Origin: Thiodiazotropha sp040507225
GTDB taxonomy: Bacteria > Pseudomonadota > Gammaproteobacteria > Chromatiales > Chromatiaceae
Assembly (NCBI GenBank): GCA_040507225.1
Contig: JBEVVG010000002.1
Span: 558,001-622,000 of the forward strand
Reading direction: 5' to 3'
Length of the DNA stretch: 64,000 nt
This document shows, in pieces, positions 52,440 to 61,474 of the stretch; the stretch's first letter is position 1, and every line of letters starts with the position of its first letter. The position numbers and the translations under genes are program-made. Under the pieces are notes generated by a model. The model worked only from the letters and a program-made list of their open reading frames with translations. It made no database searches and was not told where the DNA came from.

Positions 52440-53416
52440 GTCGACTGCTGGTCACCGGGGCCAACGGTTTCGTCGGTCGTCACTTGTGTCCTGAGCTGAT
52501 CTCGCGGGGCCATGAGGTGCGCGCGGCCCTGCGCCGGGCTCACCCGGATGGGCCCGTATCGGAACAGACGCAACCAGTGACTGCACAGCTGTCCGGGCAG
52601 GTGGTGGTGGGCGATATCGATGGCAGCACCGACTGGGGGCCGGCCCTAGAGGGCATCGACTCAGTGATCCATCTGGCGGGACGCGCCCATGTCATGCAGG
52701 AGCATTCAGTGGATCCCCTGATCCTGTATCGCCAGGTGAACGTGGCGGGGAGCCGGCGTCTGGCGCAACAGGCGGCCGCAGCCGGGGTCCGGCGTTTGAT
52801 CTACCTGAGCAGCATCAAGGTGAACGGCGAACGTACCGGGGATCAGCCGTTTCGCGAGACAGATGCGCCGGCCCCTGAAGATGCCTACGGTGTGTCGAAG
52901 TGGGAGGCGGAACAGGCACTGCGCCAGGTCGCCGAGGAAACCGGCCTGGAGCTGGTGATCGTGCGTCCGGTACTGATCTATGGACCCGGGGTCAAAGGTA
53001 ACCTGCTGCGCCTCAGCAGACTGATCCGTAGAGGCATTCCGCTGCCCTTCAAGTCGCTGGACAACCGGCGCAGCCTGTTGGGCATCGGCAACCTGCTCGA
53101 TTTTCTGCATCTCTGCCTGAGCCATCCGGCGGCGGCCGGGGAGGTGTTCCTGGTATGCGACGGAACGGACCTGTCGACACCCCAACTGATCCGCGAGATG
53201 GCTGCGGCCATGGGACTCACGGCGAAACTCTGGCCCTTCCCAACCCCTTGGTTGATCTCGCTTGCCCGGCTGTTCGGCCGTTCCGCGGAGGTTGAACGGT
53301 TATGCGGTAACCTGCAGGTGGATATCGGCAAGAGTGCCCGCCTGTTGGGCTGGCATCCGACAGTTCCTGCGGTTGAAGGGTTGCGGGCGATGTTGCAGGC
53401 TCAGGGGCCTGACTGA
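52436..53416 (+). CDS. NAD-dependent sugar epimerase/reductase (SDR)
   Basis: A 326-residue extended SDR enzyme. The cofactor motif is LLVTGANGFVGRHLCPEL at the N-terminus; the active site has YLSSIKVNGERT and the YxxxK pair in DAYGVSKWEAE near residue 155. VIVRPVLIYGPGVKGNLLRL is the substrate-side block. Close relatives (WbpV/WbpK-like) reduce or epimerise the 4-keto-6-deoxy product of WbpM-type dehydratases, making QuiNAc or FucNAc; the dehydratase is at 13328. The exact product is inferred. ATGA overlap with the previous gene. Confidence 0.87.
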   Translation: MSRLLVTGANGFVGRHLCPELISRGHEVRAALRRAHPDGPVSEQTQPVTAQLSGQVVVGDIDGSTDWGPALEGIDSVIHLAGRAHVMQEHSVDPLILYRQVNVAGSRRLAQQAAAAGVRRLIYLSSIKVNGERTGDQPFRETDAPAPEDAYGVSKWEAEQALRQVAEETGLELVIVRPVLIYGPGVKGNLLRLSRLIRRGIPLPFKSLDNRRSLLGIGNLLDFLHLCLSHPAAAGEVFLVCDGTDLSTPQLIREMAAAMGLTAKLWPFPTPWLISLARLFGRSAEVERLCGNLQVDIGKSARLLGWHPTVPAVEGLRAMLQAQGPD

Positions 53417-54504
53417 TGGGTCCGCTGCTGCTCTGGCTTGGGGTTGCTGCAGGGGTCTTCCTGCTGTCGATGCTGCTCACCGGTTGGCTGAGGCGCTATG
53501 CACTCCACCAGGGTTTGCTGGATAAGCCGAATGCGCGCAGCTCGCATATACAGGTGACCCCCCGCGGCGGGGGACTGGGTTTCGTACTGGTCTACATGGG
53601 GTTGATGTTGCTGGTGCTGTTTCATCCGCTGCCCGGGCTGGCGCCGCACTACCCACTGTTTCTCGCACTGCTGCCGGGTGCGGGGCTGGTGGCGTTGATC
53701 GGGTTCATCGACGACCACCGGGATCTCTCGGCGAAGCTGCGTATCCTGGTACATCTGCTGGCCGCGATCTGGGTCGTGTGGGTACTGGGTGCGCCGCCCT
53801 TGCAGATACTTGGCTGGGTGATGAACCAGGGCTGGTGGCTGGCCCTGCTGGCGGTGTTTGCCCTGGTCTGGTTGTTGAATCTGTATAACTTCATGGATGG
53901 CATCGACGGCATAGCCAGTCTCGAGGCGATCAGCGTGTTGCTGGGTGCGTCCCTGATCCTGCTGTTCAACCAAGGCGCCACCGGAGCCCTGGTGTGGCTG
54001 CTGTTCCTGGCGGCTGCGGTGACCGGGTTCCTGGTGTGGAACTGGCCGCCTGCGAGAATCTTCATGGGGGATGCCGCGAGTGGTTTTCTCGGTTTCAGTC
54101 TCGGGGTGTTCGCCTTCTACACGGCCCGGAGCGAGGCGATCACGATCTGGAGTTGGATCATTCTGCTTGGGCTGTTCGTCGTGGATGCCAGCTGGACCCT
54201 GTTGACCCGGATGCGCCGGGGCGAGACCTGGTATGAGCCCCACGCCCAGCATGCCTATCAGATACAGGCCCGACGCGCCCAGGCGGCGTATCGGTCTGAG
54301 GGGCGGGATGCCGTTCAGGCGCGAGCCCTGGCGCATAAACAGGTGGTGATCCGGGGCGTCCTGATCAATCTGCTCTGGCTGCTGCCCATGGCAGGATGTG
54401 CGAGCTACTGGCCGGGGATGGGTTTTTTGTTCACGATTCTGGGGCTGGCGCCACTGGTAGGGTGGGTATGGCGCAGTGGGGCGGGCAAGCGGGAGTCTGA
54501 TTGA
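53416..54504 (+). CDS. WecA/WbpL-like undecaprenyl-phosphate N-acetylhexosamine-1-P transferase
   Basis: A 362-residue membrane enzyme with about ten helices, the MraY/WecA family. KPNARSSHIQVTPRGGGLGF near residues 37-56 and NLYNFMDGIDGIASLEA near 155-171 are the conserved catalytic loops (the second with the magnesium Asp). AARIFMGDAASGFLGFSLG-type sequence follows (PPARIFMGDAASGFLGF). It moves a sugar-1-phosphate to undecaprenyl phosphate and starts glycan assembly. The sequence favours the WbpL branch (FucNAc/QuiNAc) over WecA. Its ATG shares a base with the epimerase stop. It ends the operon. Confidence 0.9.
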   Translation: MGPLLLWLGVAAGVFLLSMLLTGWLRRYALHQGLLDKPNARSSHIQVTPRGGGLGFVLVYMGLMLLVLFHPLPGLAPHYPLFLALLPGAGLVALIGFIDDHRDLSAKLRILVHLLAAIWVVWVLGAPPLQILGWVMNQGWWLALLAVFALVWLLNLYNFMDGIDGIASLEAISVLLGASLILLFNQGATGALVWLLFLAAAVTGFLVWNWPPARIFMGDAASGFLGFSLGVFAFYTARSEAITIWSWIILLGLFVVDASWTLLTRMRRGETWYEPHAQHAYQIQARRAQAAYRSEGRDAVQARALAHKQVVIRGVLINLLWLLPMAGCASYWPGMGFLFTILGLAPLVGWVWRSGAGKRESD

Positions 54505-54666
54505 AGCCGCAGGTGCCGGGGCTCATCCGCGCAGTCTGAACGAAGTGCGGTGAAATCCGGTACAGACGGCAGCATGAAAACCGATTGCCTGGCTTTGTGT
54601 TGATTGTGCTCGCTGCGGAAGCGTTGCCCGAAGACGTATCAGCGGATACTCAAGGAATGTCCCGGG

Positions 54667-55614
54667 TTAATTCCGCGGTTCCGACTCCAGTTTGCGCAAG
54701 CGGTACTGGATCTCCTCGAGCAGCTTACGATTGACGCTCAGCAGGTCCGCGATGAAGGCGACCAGAAATGTCTGGAAGCCGATGCCCATCATCACCCCGG
54801 CGAGGACCACCGATTGTATGTGACCCTGACCGTCACCCCCCAGGTAGTAGTAGAGAAAGCGTAGCCCCAGCACCAGTCCGACACTGAAGATGGCCAGACC
54901 CATGGCGAGAAAAAACCGGAACGGTTTGTAGACCACGAAGATGCGCAGGATGGTGATGATCGATTTCTTGATATAGCTGCTGATGCTTTTCACCAGCCGG
55001 GAGGGACGCAGGTCCTTGTTCACCTCCACCGGTACCGAGGTGACCGCCATCTGTTTCATGCCCGCCTGGATGATCGTCTCCAGGGTATAGGTGTACTCGT
55101 TGAACACATTCAGCTTCATCGCCGCTTCGCGGCTGAAGGCGCGGAATCCGCTCGGCGCGTCCGGAATGTTGGTGTGGCTGACCTTGCGCACCACGCTGCT
55201 GCCCAGTTGCTGCAACATCTTCTTGGTGAAGGAGAAGTGTTCGATCATCTGGATCGGCCGGGCGCCAATCACCATGTCCGCTTTGCCTTCGATGATCGGC
55301 CGGGTCAGATCAGGGATATAGCGGGCATCGTACTGGTTGTCCGCATCCGTGTTCACGATCACGTCCGCGCCCTGTTTGACACAGGCGTCCAGACCCAGCA
55401 TGAAGCCACGCGCCAATCCCTGGTTGCGGGTGTACCCAACGATGTGATCGACCCCGTTTTCCCGCGCCACCCGGCGTGTTTCATCGGTGCTGCCGTCGTC
55501 GATGATCAACCACTCCACGACATCGAAACCGGGGACCTCCCGGGGCAGTTCCGCCAGCGCCAGCGCCAGGGTTTTCTCCTCGTTGTAGCAGGGTATCTGA
55601 ATGATGAGCTTCAT
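54667..55614 (-). CDS. Family 2 glycosyltransferase with two C-terminal helices
   Basis: A 315-residue GT2 enzyme of the dolichol/polyprenyl-phosphate type. LIIQIPCYNEEKTLALALAE, IIDDGSTDETRRVARE and VNTDADNQYDARYIPDL give the GT-A fold and metal motif; SGFRAFSREAAMKLNVFNEY is the lid region. Two helices lie near 232-290, followed by a coiled tail. It points towards the WecA-like gene (convergent), separated by 162 bases. It likely charges a lipid carrier or extends a glycan; the sugar is unknown. Confidence 0.87.
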   Translation of the reverse strand: MKLIIQIPCYNEEKTLALALAELPREVPGFDVVEWLIIDDGSTDETRRVARENGVDHIVGYTRNQGLARGFMLGLDACVKQGADVIVNTDADNQYDARYIPDLTRPIIEGKADMVIGARPIQMIEHFSFTKKMLQQLGSSVVRKVSHTNIPDAPSGFRAFSREAAMKLNVFNEYTYTLETIIQAGMKQMAVTSVPVEVNKDLRPSRLVKSISSYIKKSIITILRIFVVYKPFRFFLAMGLAIFSVGLVLGLRFLYYYLGGDGQGHIQSVVLAGVMMGIGFQTFLVAFIADLLSVNRKLLEEIQYRLRKLESEPRN

Positions 55615-55787
55615 GGTGTTCCTTGCGCCGGCTGTCGAGGTAAAAAATGTTTACAATCCGTTACATGGTACCATTCAGGATTTGATACACATAGCCGATA
55701 TATCGTTTGAGCCGCCCGCCCGGGCCGGGCGCTGGCTGTGTGCATCCATCCCGTCTCAGCAATGTCTGACTGAGTCCTGGGTGGATT

Positions 55788-56231
55788 ATGACTGAGACTC
55801 GAGCGATGAACAGACCTTTCTATGTGGTGACCTTCCAACAAAGCCTGGAGCGCGTGCTGCGCAAACAGGGTTTTCTGGACGATTTCTATGACCATTTCAT
55901 CCGTCAATCACCAGAGGTCGCAGGGTTCTTCAAGCACAAGGACATGGAGGCCCTGAAGCATAAACTCGACACCACGCTGCACACCCTGATCGAGGTGGCG
56001 GAGGGTCGGCCGGGTACCCAGCTCTATACCGAGATGCTGGGGCGGATTCATCGGCGCCTGGGGGTCGGGGAGCACCACCTGGATCAGTGGATGGATGCGC
56101 TCCTGGAGACCGTCGCCCGTTACGATGATGCCTATGACAGCCAGGTGGCCGAGGCCTGGTCACGGGTGATCGAGATGATCATATCCCGGATGTACCCTCA
56201 GCGGCAGTCGTCCGCGAAAGTGGTGGGTTGA
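55788..56231 (+). CDS. Single-domain globin
   Basis: A 147-residue heme protein. The helix containing MLGRIHRRLGVGEHHLDQWM near residues 82-101 holds the proximal His, in the IHRRLGV block that matches globins of the sensor and haemoglobin types. The N-terminal LRKQGFLDDFYDHFIRQSPE covers helices A to C, with Phe in the CD corner (FFKHKD). No partner domain is fused. It may bind oxygen or nitric oxide. ATG 55788 is used, ATG 55806 is an alternative. The gene stands alone upstream of leuS. Confidence 0.85.
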   Translation: MTETRAMNRPFYVVTFQQSLERVLRKQGFLDDFYDHFIRQSPEVAGFFKHKDMEALKHKLDTTLHTLIEVAEGRPGTQLYTEMLGRIHRRLGVGEHHLDQWMDALLETVARYDDAYDSQVAEAWSRVIEMIISRMYPQRQSSAKVVG

Positions 56232-56407
56232 GCATTCAGCGGTCTTGAACCGGTAATTTCTCGATCCCCCGGGGCCTGGTGGTTTACTCCGCCCCGGTCC
56301 TGCCAGCGGTATCCCTCCCGGGTCTGCACCCGGCCAAGCCTTTCTGTCCCGCTCCGGCTGCGGTATCCTTCCGCGATTGAAGTCCAACAGCAATTTCGAG
56401 CCGAATT

Positions 56408-58993
56408 ATGCAGAGTCACTACGATCCGGCCGCCGTCGAGGCCGAGGTCCAATCGCACTGGGAAAACAGCGGAACCTTTGAGGTCACCGAAGATCCCGGA
56501 CGGGAAAAATTCTACTGTCTTTCCATGTTCCCCTACCCCAGCGGCAAGTTGCACATGGGGCACGTGCGCAATTACACCATCGGGGATGTGATTGCCCGCT
56601 ACCAGCGCATGCTGGGTAAGAATGTGTTGCAACCCATGGGTTGGGATGCCTTCGGGTTGCCGGCGGAGAATGCGGCGCGTAAGAACCGTGCGGCCCCCGC
56701 GGCCTGGACCTACGAAAACATCCAGTACATGAAGTCGCAGCTCAAGAGCCTGGGTTTCGGCTATGACTGGCGGCGCGAACTGGCGACCTGTACACCCGAT
56801 TACTACAAATGGGAGCAGTGGTTGTTCACCGAACTCTACCGCAAGGGTCTGGTCTATCGAAGGAATGCGGTGGTCAACTGGGACCCGGTGGATCAGACCG
56901 TGCTGGCCAATGAGCAGGTGATCGACGGGCGCGGCTGGCGTTCCGGTGTGCCGGTGGAGCGGCGCGAGATCCCCCAGTGGTTCATCAAGATTACTGATTA
57001 CGCGGACGAACTGCTTGACGAGATCGATACCCTCGAGGAGTGGCCGGAGCAGGTGCGCACCATGCAGCGCAACTGGATCGGGCGTTCCTACGGGGTGGAG
57101 ATGAATTTTGTGATCGATGGCGGGGATGAAGTCCTGACCATCTACACCACCCGCCCGGACACCCTGATGGGGGTCACCTATGTGGCGGTGGCCGCGGAAC
57201 ACCCTTTGGCCCTGGCCGCAGCGGAGTCCAATCCGCAACTGGCCGGTTTCATCGACGAGTGCCGTCGCGGCGGCACCACCGAAGCCGAGTTGGAGACTGC
57301 GGAAAAGAGAGGCATGCCCCTGGGCATCCACGCGGTGCATCCGGTGAGCGGCGACAAGGTGCCGGTGTATGCCGCCAACTTCGTGCTCATGGGTTACGGT
57401 ACCGGCGCGGTGATGGCGGTACCCGGACATGATGAGCGGGATCACGCCTTTGCCCTCAAGTACGGCATCCCGATCAAAAAGGTCATCCACCCGAAGGATG
57501 GTTCCGAGTGGGATATCCAGGCCGCAGCCTATGTGGAGAAGGGGGTGCTGCGGGATTCCGGACCGTTTGACGGGCTGACCTCCGAACAGGCCTTCGACGC
57601 CATTGCCGGGTGGCTGGAAGAACGGGGGCTGGGTGAAAAGCGCAAGAATTACCGATTGCGCGACTGGGGCGTGTCCCGGCAGCGCTACTGGGGTGCGCCG
57701 ATCCCGATGATCCACTGCGCAAGCTGCGGTATCGTGCCGGTGCCCCTTGAGGACCTGCCGGTGCGCCTGCCGGAGGATATCGTCTACGACGAGGACACCA
57801 TCAACCCGCTGAAGAGCGATCCGGCGTTCGCCATGTGCCACTGTCCCGAATGCGGGGGCGAGGCCCAGCGCGAAACCGATACCTTCGACACCTTCATGGA
57901 GTCGAGCTGGTATTACGCCCGCTATACCTGCCCGGATGCGGGGGCGATGCTCGATTCGCGCGCCGACTACTGGTTGCCGGTGGATCACTATATCGGCGGT
58001 ATCGAGCACGCGGTGCTGCACCTGCTGTATGCCCGCTTCTATCACAAGCTGCTGCGCGACGCGGGACTGGTCCGCAGCAATGAACCCTTCACCCGGTTGC
58101 TGACCCAGGGCATGGTGGTGGCGGAGACCTTCTACCGGGAGGAGGCGGATGGCAGCCGCAGCTGGTTCAATCCCGCGGATGTCACGGTGAACAGCGATGA
58201 CAAGGGCCGTCCGTACAGCGCGGTGCTGGCCGGTGACGGCCAGGCGGTGCAGATCGGCGGTGTCGAAAAGATGTCCAAGTCGAAGAACAACGGTGTGGAT
58301 CCGCAAACCCTGATCGACCGCTACGGGGCCGACACGGTGCGGCTCTATACCATGTTCACCTCGCCTCCGGATCAATCCCTGGAGTGGAGCGACGAAGGCG
58401 TGGAGGGCGCGTCGCGCTTCCTGCGCAGACTTTGGTCCCTGGCGGAAACCCATCAGCAATGGCTTGCCGCAGGAGAGGCGCAGGCGTCGATGACGCTGAA
58501 CGAGATCCAGCAGGCCGCGCGACGGGAATTGCACGAACTGTTGAAGAAGGCCCTCTACGACTACCAGCGCAACCGCTTTAACAATGTGGTCTCCGCCTGC
58601 ATGGGCATGACCAATATCCTCTACAAGCTGGAGGACAGTGCGGCGGACCGCAGCCTGTTGCGTGAGGGACTGTCGCTGATCCTGCGCCTGCTCGGGCCGA
58701 TTGCCCCCCATGTGACCCATCATCTCTGGCACGAGTTGGGATACGGCGAGGATATTCTTCAGGGCGGCTGGCCGGAGCCGGACGAGGAGGCGCTCAAGCA
58801 GGAACGGATTCCCTACGTGGTGCAGGTCAACGGCAAGGTCCGGGCGAGCATCGAGGTGCCCGCCGATGCGGACAATGCGCTGATCCAGTCCATCGCCCTG
58901 GACAATGACAATGTGCAGCGGTTCATCGGGGAAGGCACCATTCGCAAGGTCATCGTGGTGCCCAGCAAGCTGGTCAATATCGTTGCTAAGTAA
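56408..58993 (+). CDS. leuS: Leucyl-tRNA synthetase
   Basis: An 861-residue class I synthetase that charges tRNA-Leu. The HIGH-type motif is HMGH (residues 49-52) within FPYPSGKLHMGHVRNY and the KMSKS loop begins at Lys621 (KMSKSKNNGVDP). The CP1 editing domain spans about 220-420, with TTRPDTLMGVTYVAV and GTGAVMAVPGHDERDH, the latter holding the editing Asp. A zinc-ribbon-like CASCGIVPVP lies near 440. The length is normal. It overlaps the lptE gene, forming the leuS-lptE-holA operon found across gammaproteobacteria. Confidence 0.98.
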   Translation: MQSHYDPAAVEAEVQSHWENSGTFEVTEDPGREKFYCLSMFPYPSGKLHMGHVRNYTIGDVIARYQRMLGKNVLQPMGWDAFGLPAENAARKNRAAPAAWTYENIQYMKSQLKSLGFGYDWRRELATCTPDYYKWEQWLFTELYRKGLVYRRNAVVNWDPVDQTVLANEQVIDGRGWRSGVPVERREIPQWFIKITDYADELLDEIDTLEEWPEQVRTMQRNWIGRSYGVEMNFVIDGGDEVLTIYTTRPDTLMGVTYVAVAAEHPLALAAAESNPQLAGFIDECRRGGTTEAELETAEKRGMPLGIHAVHPVSGDKVPVYAANFVLMGYGTGAVMAVPGHDERDHAFALKYGIPIKKVIHPKDGSEWDIQAAAYVEKGVLRDSGPFDGLTSEQAFDAIAGWLEERGLGEKRKNYRLRDWGVSRQRYWGAPIPMIHCASCGIVPVPLEDLPVRLPEDIVYDEDTINPLKSDPAFAMCHCPECGGEAQRETDTFDTFMESSWYYARYTCPDAGAMLDSRADYWLPVDHYIGGIEHAVLHLLYARFYHKLLRDAGLVRSNEPFTRLLTQGMVVAETFYREEADGSRSWFNPADVTVNSDDKGRPYSAVLAGDGQAVQIGGVEKMSKSKNNGVDPQTLIDRYGADTVRLYTMFTSPPDQSLEWSDEGVEGASRFLRRLWSLAETHQQWLAAGEAQASMTLNEIQQAARRELHELLKKALYDYQRNRFNNVVSACMGMTNILYKLEDSAADRSLLREGLSLILRLLGPIAPHVTHHLWHELGYGEDILQGGWPEPDEEALKQERIPYVVQVNGKVRASIEVPADADNALIQSIALDNDNVQRFIGEGTIRKVIVVPSKLVNIVAK

Positions 58994-59528
58994 GCCTTGC
59001 GCGATTGGGTTTCTACAACGGGGGCTGCTGGCTCTCGTGCTGCTGTTGCTGGCCGGTTGCGGTTTCCATCTCAAGGGATTCGCCCAGCCCTCCCAGGCGC
59101 TCAACGGGATCTTCATCCCAGGCGGGGATGTCCGCGATACCCTGGCGGGGGTGCTGCAGGAGGACCTGCTCAGCGGGGGGGTGATATTTGCCCCGGATGT
59201 GAAATCCGCCCGCTACCGTCTACAGGTCACCCGGGAGAAGTTCTCCAGCCGGGTGCTCTCCGTGGACGCCAACGGCAAGGCCCTGGATCAGGAGATCCGT
59301 TTGCAGGCGGAATTCCTGTTGAGCATTCCCTCAGCTTCCGGAGAAAGCCGAGAGCGGCAGCCCCTGGAAATGGTGCGCCAGCTCAGCTACAGCGGCAACG
59401 ACGAACTCGGACAACGCAATGAGGCGGAACTGTTGATGACCGACATGCGCCACGATATGGCTGCCCAGGCGATCCGTATGCTCGAGGCGCGCATGAAACA
59501 GATTCCCGGGACCCCGGGCGAGCCATGA
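58983..59528 (+). CDS. lptE: LPS-assembly lipoprotein LptE
   Basis: A 181-residue outer-membrane lipoprotein that plugs and matures LptD. The signal ends LLALVLLLLAGC with lipobox LAGC and the mature protein starts CGFHLKGF, the family's mark. The C-terminus is the usual alpha/beta plug domain (MTDMRHDMAAQAIRMLEARM). The start is uncertain: TTG 58983, inside the end of leuS, gives a normal signal peptide; the longer frame further up is a leuS shadow. Position between leuS and holA supports the call. Confidence 0.9.
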   Translation: MLSKPCAIGFLQRGLLALVLLLLAGCGFHLKGFAQPSQALNGIFIPGGDVRDTLAGVLQEDLLSGGVIFAPDVKSARYRLQVTREKFSSRVLSVDANGKALDQEIRLQAEFLLSIPSASGESRERQPLEMVRQLSYSGNDELGQRNEAELLMTDMRHDMAAQAIRMLEARMKQIPGTPGEP

Positions 59529-60538
59529 AACTGCGCAACGATCAACTCGGCGGCCACCTGAAATCCGCTCTGGCGCCGGTGTATCTGCTGAGTGGGGATG
59601 AACCCCTGCAGATGATGGAAGCAGCGGACGAGATCCGCCGCGCCGCCCGGGAGCAGGGATACCTGGAACGCGAAGTGCTCGATGCGGGGAGCGGTTTCGA
59701 TTGGTCGGCCCTGGCCCAGGCGGCGGAAAGTCTCTCCCTGTTCGGTGACCGGCGGGTTCTGGAGCTGCGCCTGAACTCCCCCAAGGTCGGGGCGGACGGC
59801 AGCAAGGCCCTGGTGGGGTATTGTGAACGCCCGGCGGAGGATACCGTACTGCTGGTGATCCTGCCGAAACTGGAACGCGCTCAGACTTCGAGTAAATGGC
59901 TGCAGGCGATCGACCGGGCCGGGGTGTTTCTGCAGATCTGGCCGATTGAAGGCGGTCGACTCGCCCCCTGGATCGAACAGCGACTGCGCAAGGCGGGTCT
60001 GGTGCCTGAACCGGGGGTGGTGGAAATGCTGTCCGACCGGGTGGAAGGCAACCTGCTGGCGGCCAGTCAGGAGATCGAGAAACTGTTGTTGCTGCAGGGT
60101 CCGGGGGTAATCACCCAGGCCCAACTCGCCCAGTCGGTGGCGGACAGCGCCCGCTTTGACGTGTTCGGTCTGCTGGATACCCTGCTGACCGGGAATGCGG
60201 CGAAAGGGCTGCGCATGTTGAGTGCGCTCAAGGCCGAAGGGGTCGCCGCCCCGGTGGTGCTGTGGGGCTTGAGCCGGGAAATCCGTGCCCTCGCGGAGAT
60301 GGCCCGCGAGGTGGAGCAGGGACAGAGCCCGGCCCAGGTGATGAATCGTTTTCGGGTTTGGGAAAAACGCAAGCCATTGATTCAAAAGGCCCTAAAATCC
60401 GCAACCAGTCAGCGTTGGCAGCGGTTGCTGATCCGCTGCGCCGATACCGATCTGGCCATCAAAGGACTTTCATCCGCGGATCCCTGGCTGGGCCTGCGTA
60501 ACATTGCCCAGGGGGTCTCCGGCCGCGTTGTCTTGTGA
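59525..60538 (+). CDS. holA: DNA polymerase III delta subunit
   Basis: A 337-residue clamp-loader subunit that opens the beta clamp. VYLLSGDEPLQMMEAADEIR near the N-terminus, VEGNLLAASQEIEKLLLLQG near 170-190 and RFDVFGLLDTLLTGNAAKGL are family blocks. The three-domain AAA+-like layout and length are normal. The ATG overlaps the lptE stop by 4 bases. A weak terminator follows at 60575. Confidence 0.95.
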   Translation: MKLRNDQLGGHLKSALAPVYLLSGDEPLQMMEAADEIRRAAREQGYLEREVLDAGSGFDWSALAQAAESLSLFGDRRVLELRLNSPKVGADGSKALVGYCERPAEDTVLLVILPKLERAQTSSKWLQAIDRAGVFLQIWPIEGGRLAPWIEQRLRKAGLVPEPGVVEMLSDRVEGNLLAASQEIEKLLLLQGPGVITQAQLAQSVADSARFDVFGLLDTLLTGNAAKGLRMLSALKAEGVAAPVVLWGLSREIRALAEMAREVEQGQSPAQVMNRFRVWEKRKPLIQKALKSATSQRWQRLLIRCADTDLAIKGLSSADPWLGLRNIAQGVSGRVVL

Positions 60539-60574
60539 ACCCGCGCACAACCCGCCACGGGAAATAATCTCCCG

Positions 60575-60592
60575 GGAACACTGTTCCTTTTT
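60575..60592 (+). terminator. Short intrinsic terminator after holA
   Basis: GGAAC and GTTCC pair around a 3-base loop, followed by five T. The stem is short, so termination may be partial. The T run ends four bases before the CRP-like site of the next gene. Confidence 0.45.
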
Positions 60593-60595
60593 GTT

Positions 60596-60611
60596 TGTGA
60601 CTTGAGTCACC
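60596..60611 (+). promoter_or_regulatory. CRP-like site before the first EF-hand gene
   Basis: TGTGACTTGAGTCACC fits TGTGA-N6-TCACA with one mismatch. A -10-like TCATAT at 60633-60638 is placed so that the site would centre near -41.5 from the transcript start, the class II activator geometry. The distance to the ATG is 88 bases. Confidence 0.5.
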
Positions 60612-60698
60612 CCTTTTTTCGTCCCTCCGCTGTCATATGCCCTACAGAGTCCAAACACGGACTTTGGATCCAAACCATCATGAACAAGGAGTATTACG

Positions 60699-60950
60699 AT
60701 GAAAAAAATGACCTTCAAACAGACCCTTTTGAGCCTGGCCGCGGCCGGTTTTGTCACTGCGGCGGTTGCGGGTGACGAGTCCGCCTTCTCCAAACTGGAT
60801 ACCAATGCGGATGGTTACATCTCGGCTGAGGAGTCCACCAGCGACGCGATCCTCTATAAAGGCTGGTCGGAGATCGACAGCAACGCCGACGGTCAGGTCG
60901 ATGCGGCGGAATTCAGCGCTTTCGAAGCGACCCAGCGGCCGGCGGAATAA
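60699..60950 (+). CDS. Small exported EF-hand protein (first copy)
   Basis: An 83-residue protein with a signal peptide (FKQTLLSLAAAGFVTAAVAG) and two EF-hand loops: DTNADGYISAEE near residues 34-45 and DSNADGQVDAAE near 61-72, both with the Asp/Asn/Gly/Glu pattern for calcium. It is short for a calmodulin-like protein and has no other domain, so it is probably a periplasmic calcium binder or sensor. A close paralogue follows at 61204. It is a single-gene unit between a CRP-like site and a strong terminator. Confidence 0.88.
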   Translation: MKKMTFKQTLLSLAAAGFVTAAVAGDESAFSKLDTNADGYISAEESTSDAILYKGWSEIDSNADGQVDAAEFSAFEATQRPAE

Positions 60951-60982
60951 GCGCGCCGTTGAGGTGATTTTTGGGTAGATGG

Positions 60983-61017
60983 CCGGCGACCAGTCTGTCT
61001 GGCCGCCGGTTTTTTTT
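60983..61017 (+). terminator. Intrinsic terminator after the first EF-hand gene
   Basis: CCGGCG-A-CCAG and CTGG-C-CGCCGG form an 11-position stem with one mismatch and a TCTGT loop, followed by eight T. Confidence 0.9.
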
Positions 61018-61094
61018 ACCCGCCAATCACCTGCCGTTGGGTGTAAGTCCTTGATCAATTAAACACTTTACGGATGGGAATTAAATGATGGAAA

Positions 61095-61110
61095 TGTGAT
61101 TCCTGTCACC
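61095..61110 (+). promoter_or_regulatory. CRP-like site before the second EF-hand gene
   Basis: TGTGATTCCTGTCACC has the same half-sites (TGTGA, TCACC) and the same N6 spacing as the site before the first EF-hand gene, and nearly the same distance to the start codon (94 against 88 bases). The -10 region near 61133-61138 (TTCATT) is weak. Confidence 0.5.
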
Positions 61111-61203
61111 GCAAATGTTTTCTGCAGGGTGTTTCATTGACCCACCAGCGGCACATGCAGGACGAAGTCTCTGGCATCTTAAATATCTGTTAAGGAGAAC
61201 CTG

Positions 61204-61452
61204 ATGAAAAAGAAATCCCTGAAACAAGCCGCATTGGCCTTGGCAGCAGCAGGCTTTCTGACCGGCGCGATGGCTGAAGACATCTTCAGCACCCTCGATG
61301 CCAATGGTGATGGCAGCATCTCTTCTGAAGAGGCAACCGCCAACGAGATGCTCTACAACGGTTGGGAGACCGCCGACGCCAATCAGGACGGCACCGTGGA
61401 TGCCGCCGAATTCAGCGCTTTCGAAGCGAAATCCATGACAGAAGAAAAATAG
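61204..61452 (+). CDS. Small exported EF-hand protein (second copy)
   Basis: An 82-residue paralogue of the protein at 60699, with signal peptide LKQAALALAAAGFLTGAMAE and two EF-hand loops, DANGDGSISSEE and DANQDGTVDAAE. The stretch DAAEFSAFEA is identical in both copies, and the N-termini have the same MKK(x)-K-Q pattern, so they arose by tandem duplication. Loops differ mainly at non-ligand positions. A clear AAGGAG ribosome site precedes the ATG. The GCCCC/GGGGC stem at 61469-61485 may mark its 3' end. Confidence 0.88.
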   Translation: MKKKSLKQAALALAAAGFLTGAMAEDIFSTLDANGDGSISSEEATANEMLYNGWETADANQDGTVDAAEFSAFEAKSMTEEK

Positions 61453-61474
61453 CCCGAACGGATTTCAGGCCCCT

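Noticed and set aside
55713..55731. GC-rich hairpin CGCCCG/CGGGCG before the globin gene
   Set aside because: No T run and no clear relation to a promoter; likely chance in GC-rich sequence.
56198..59116. A 972-codon open frame on the minus strand
   Set aside because: It is the exact shadow of leuS, which has all synthetase motifs. Open antisense frames are common in GC-rich genes. The translation has no domain pattern.
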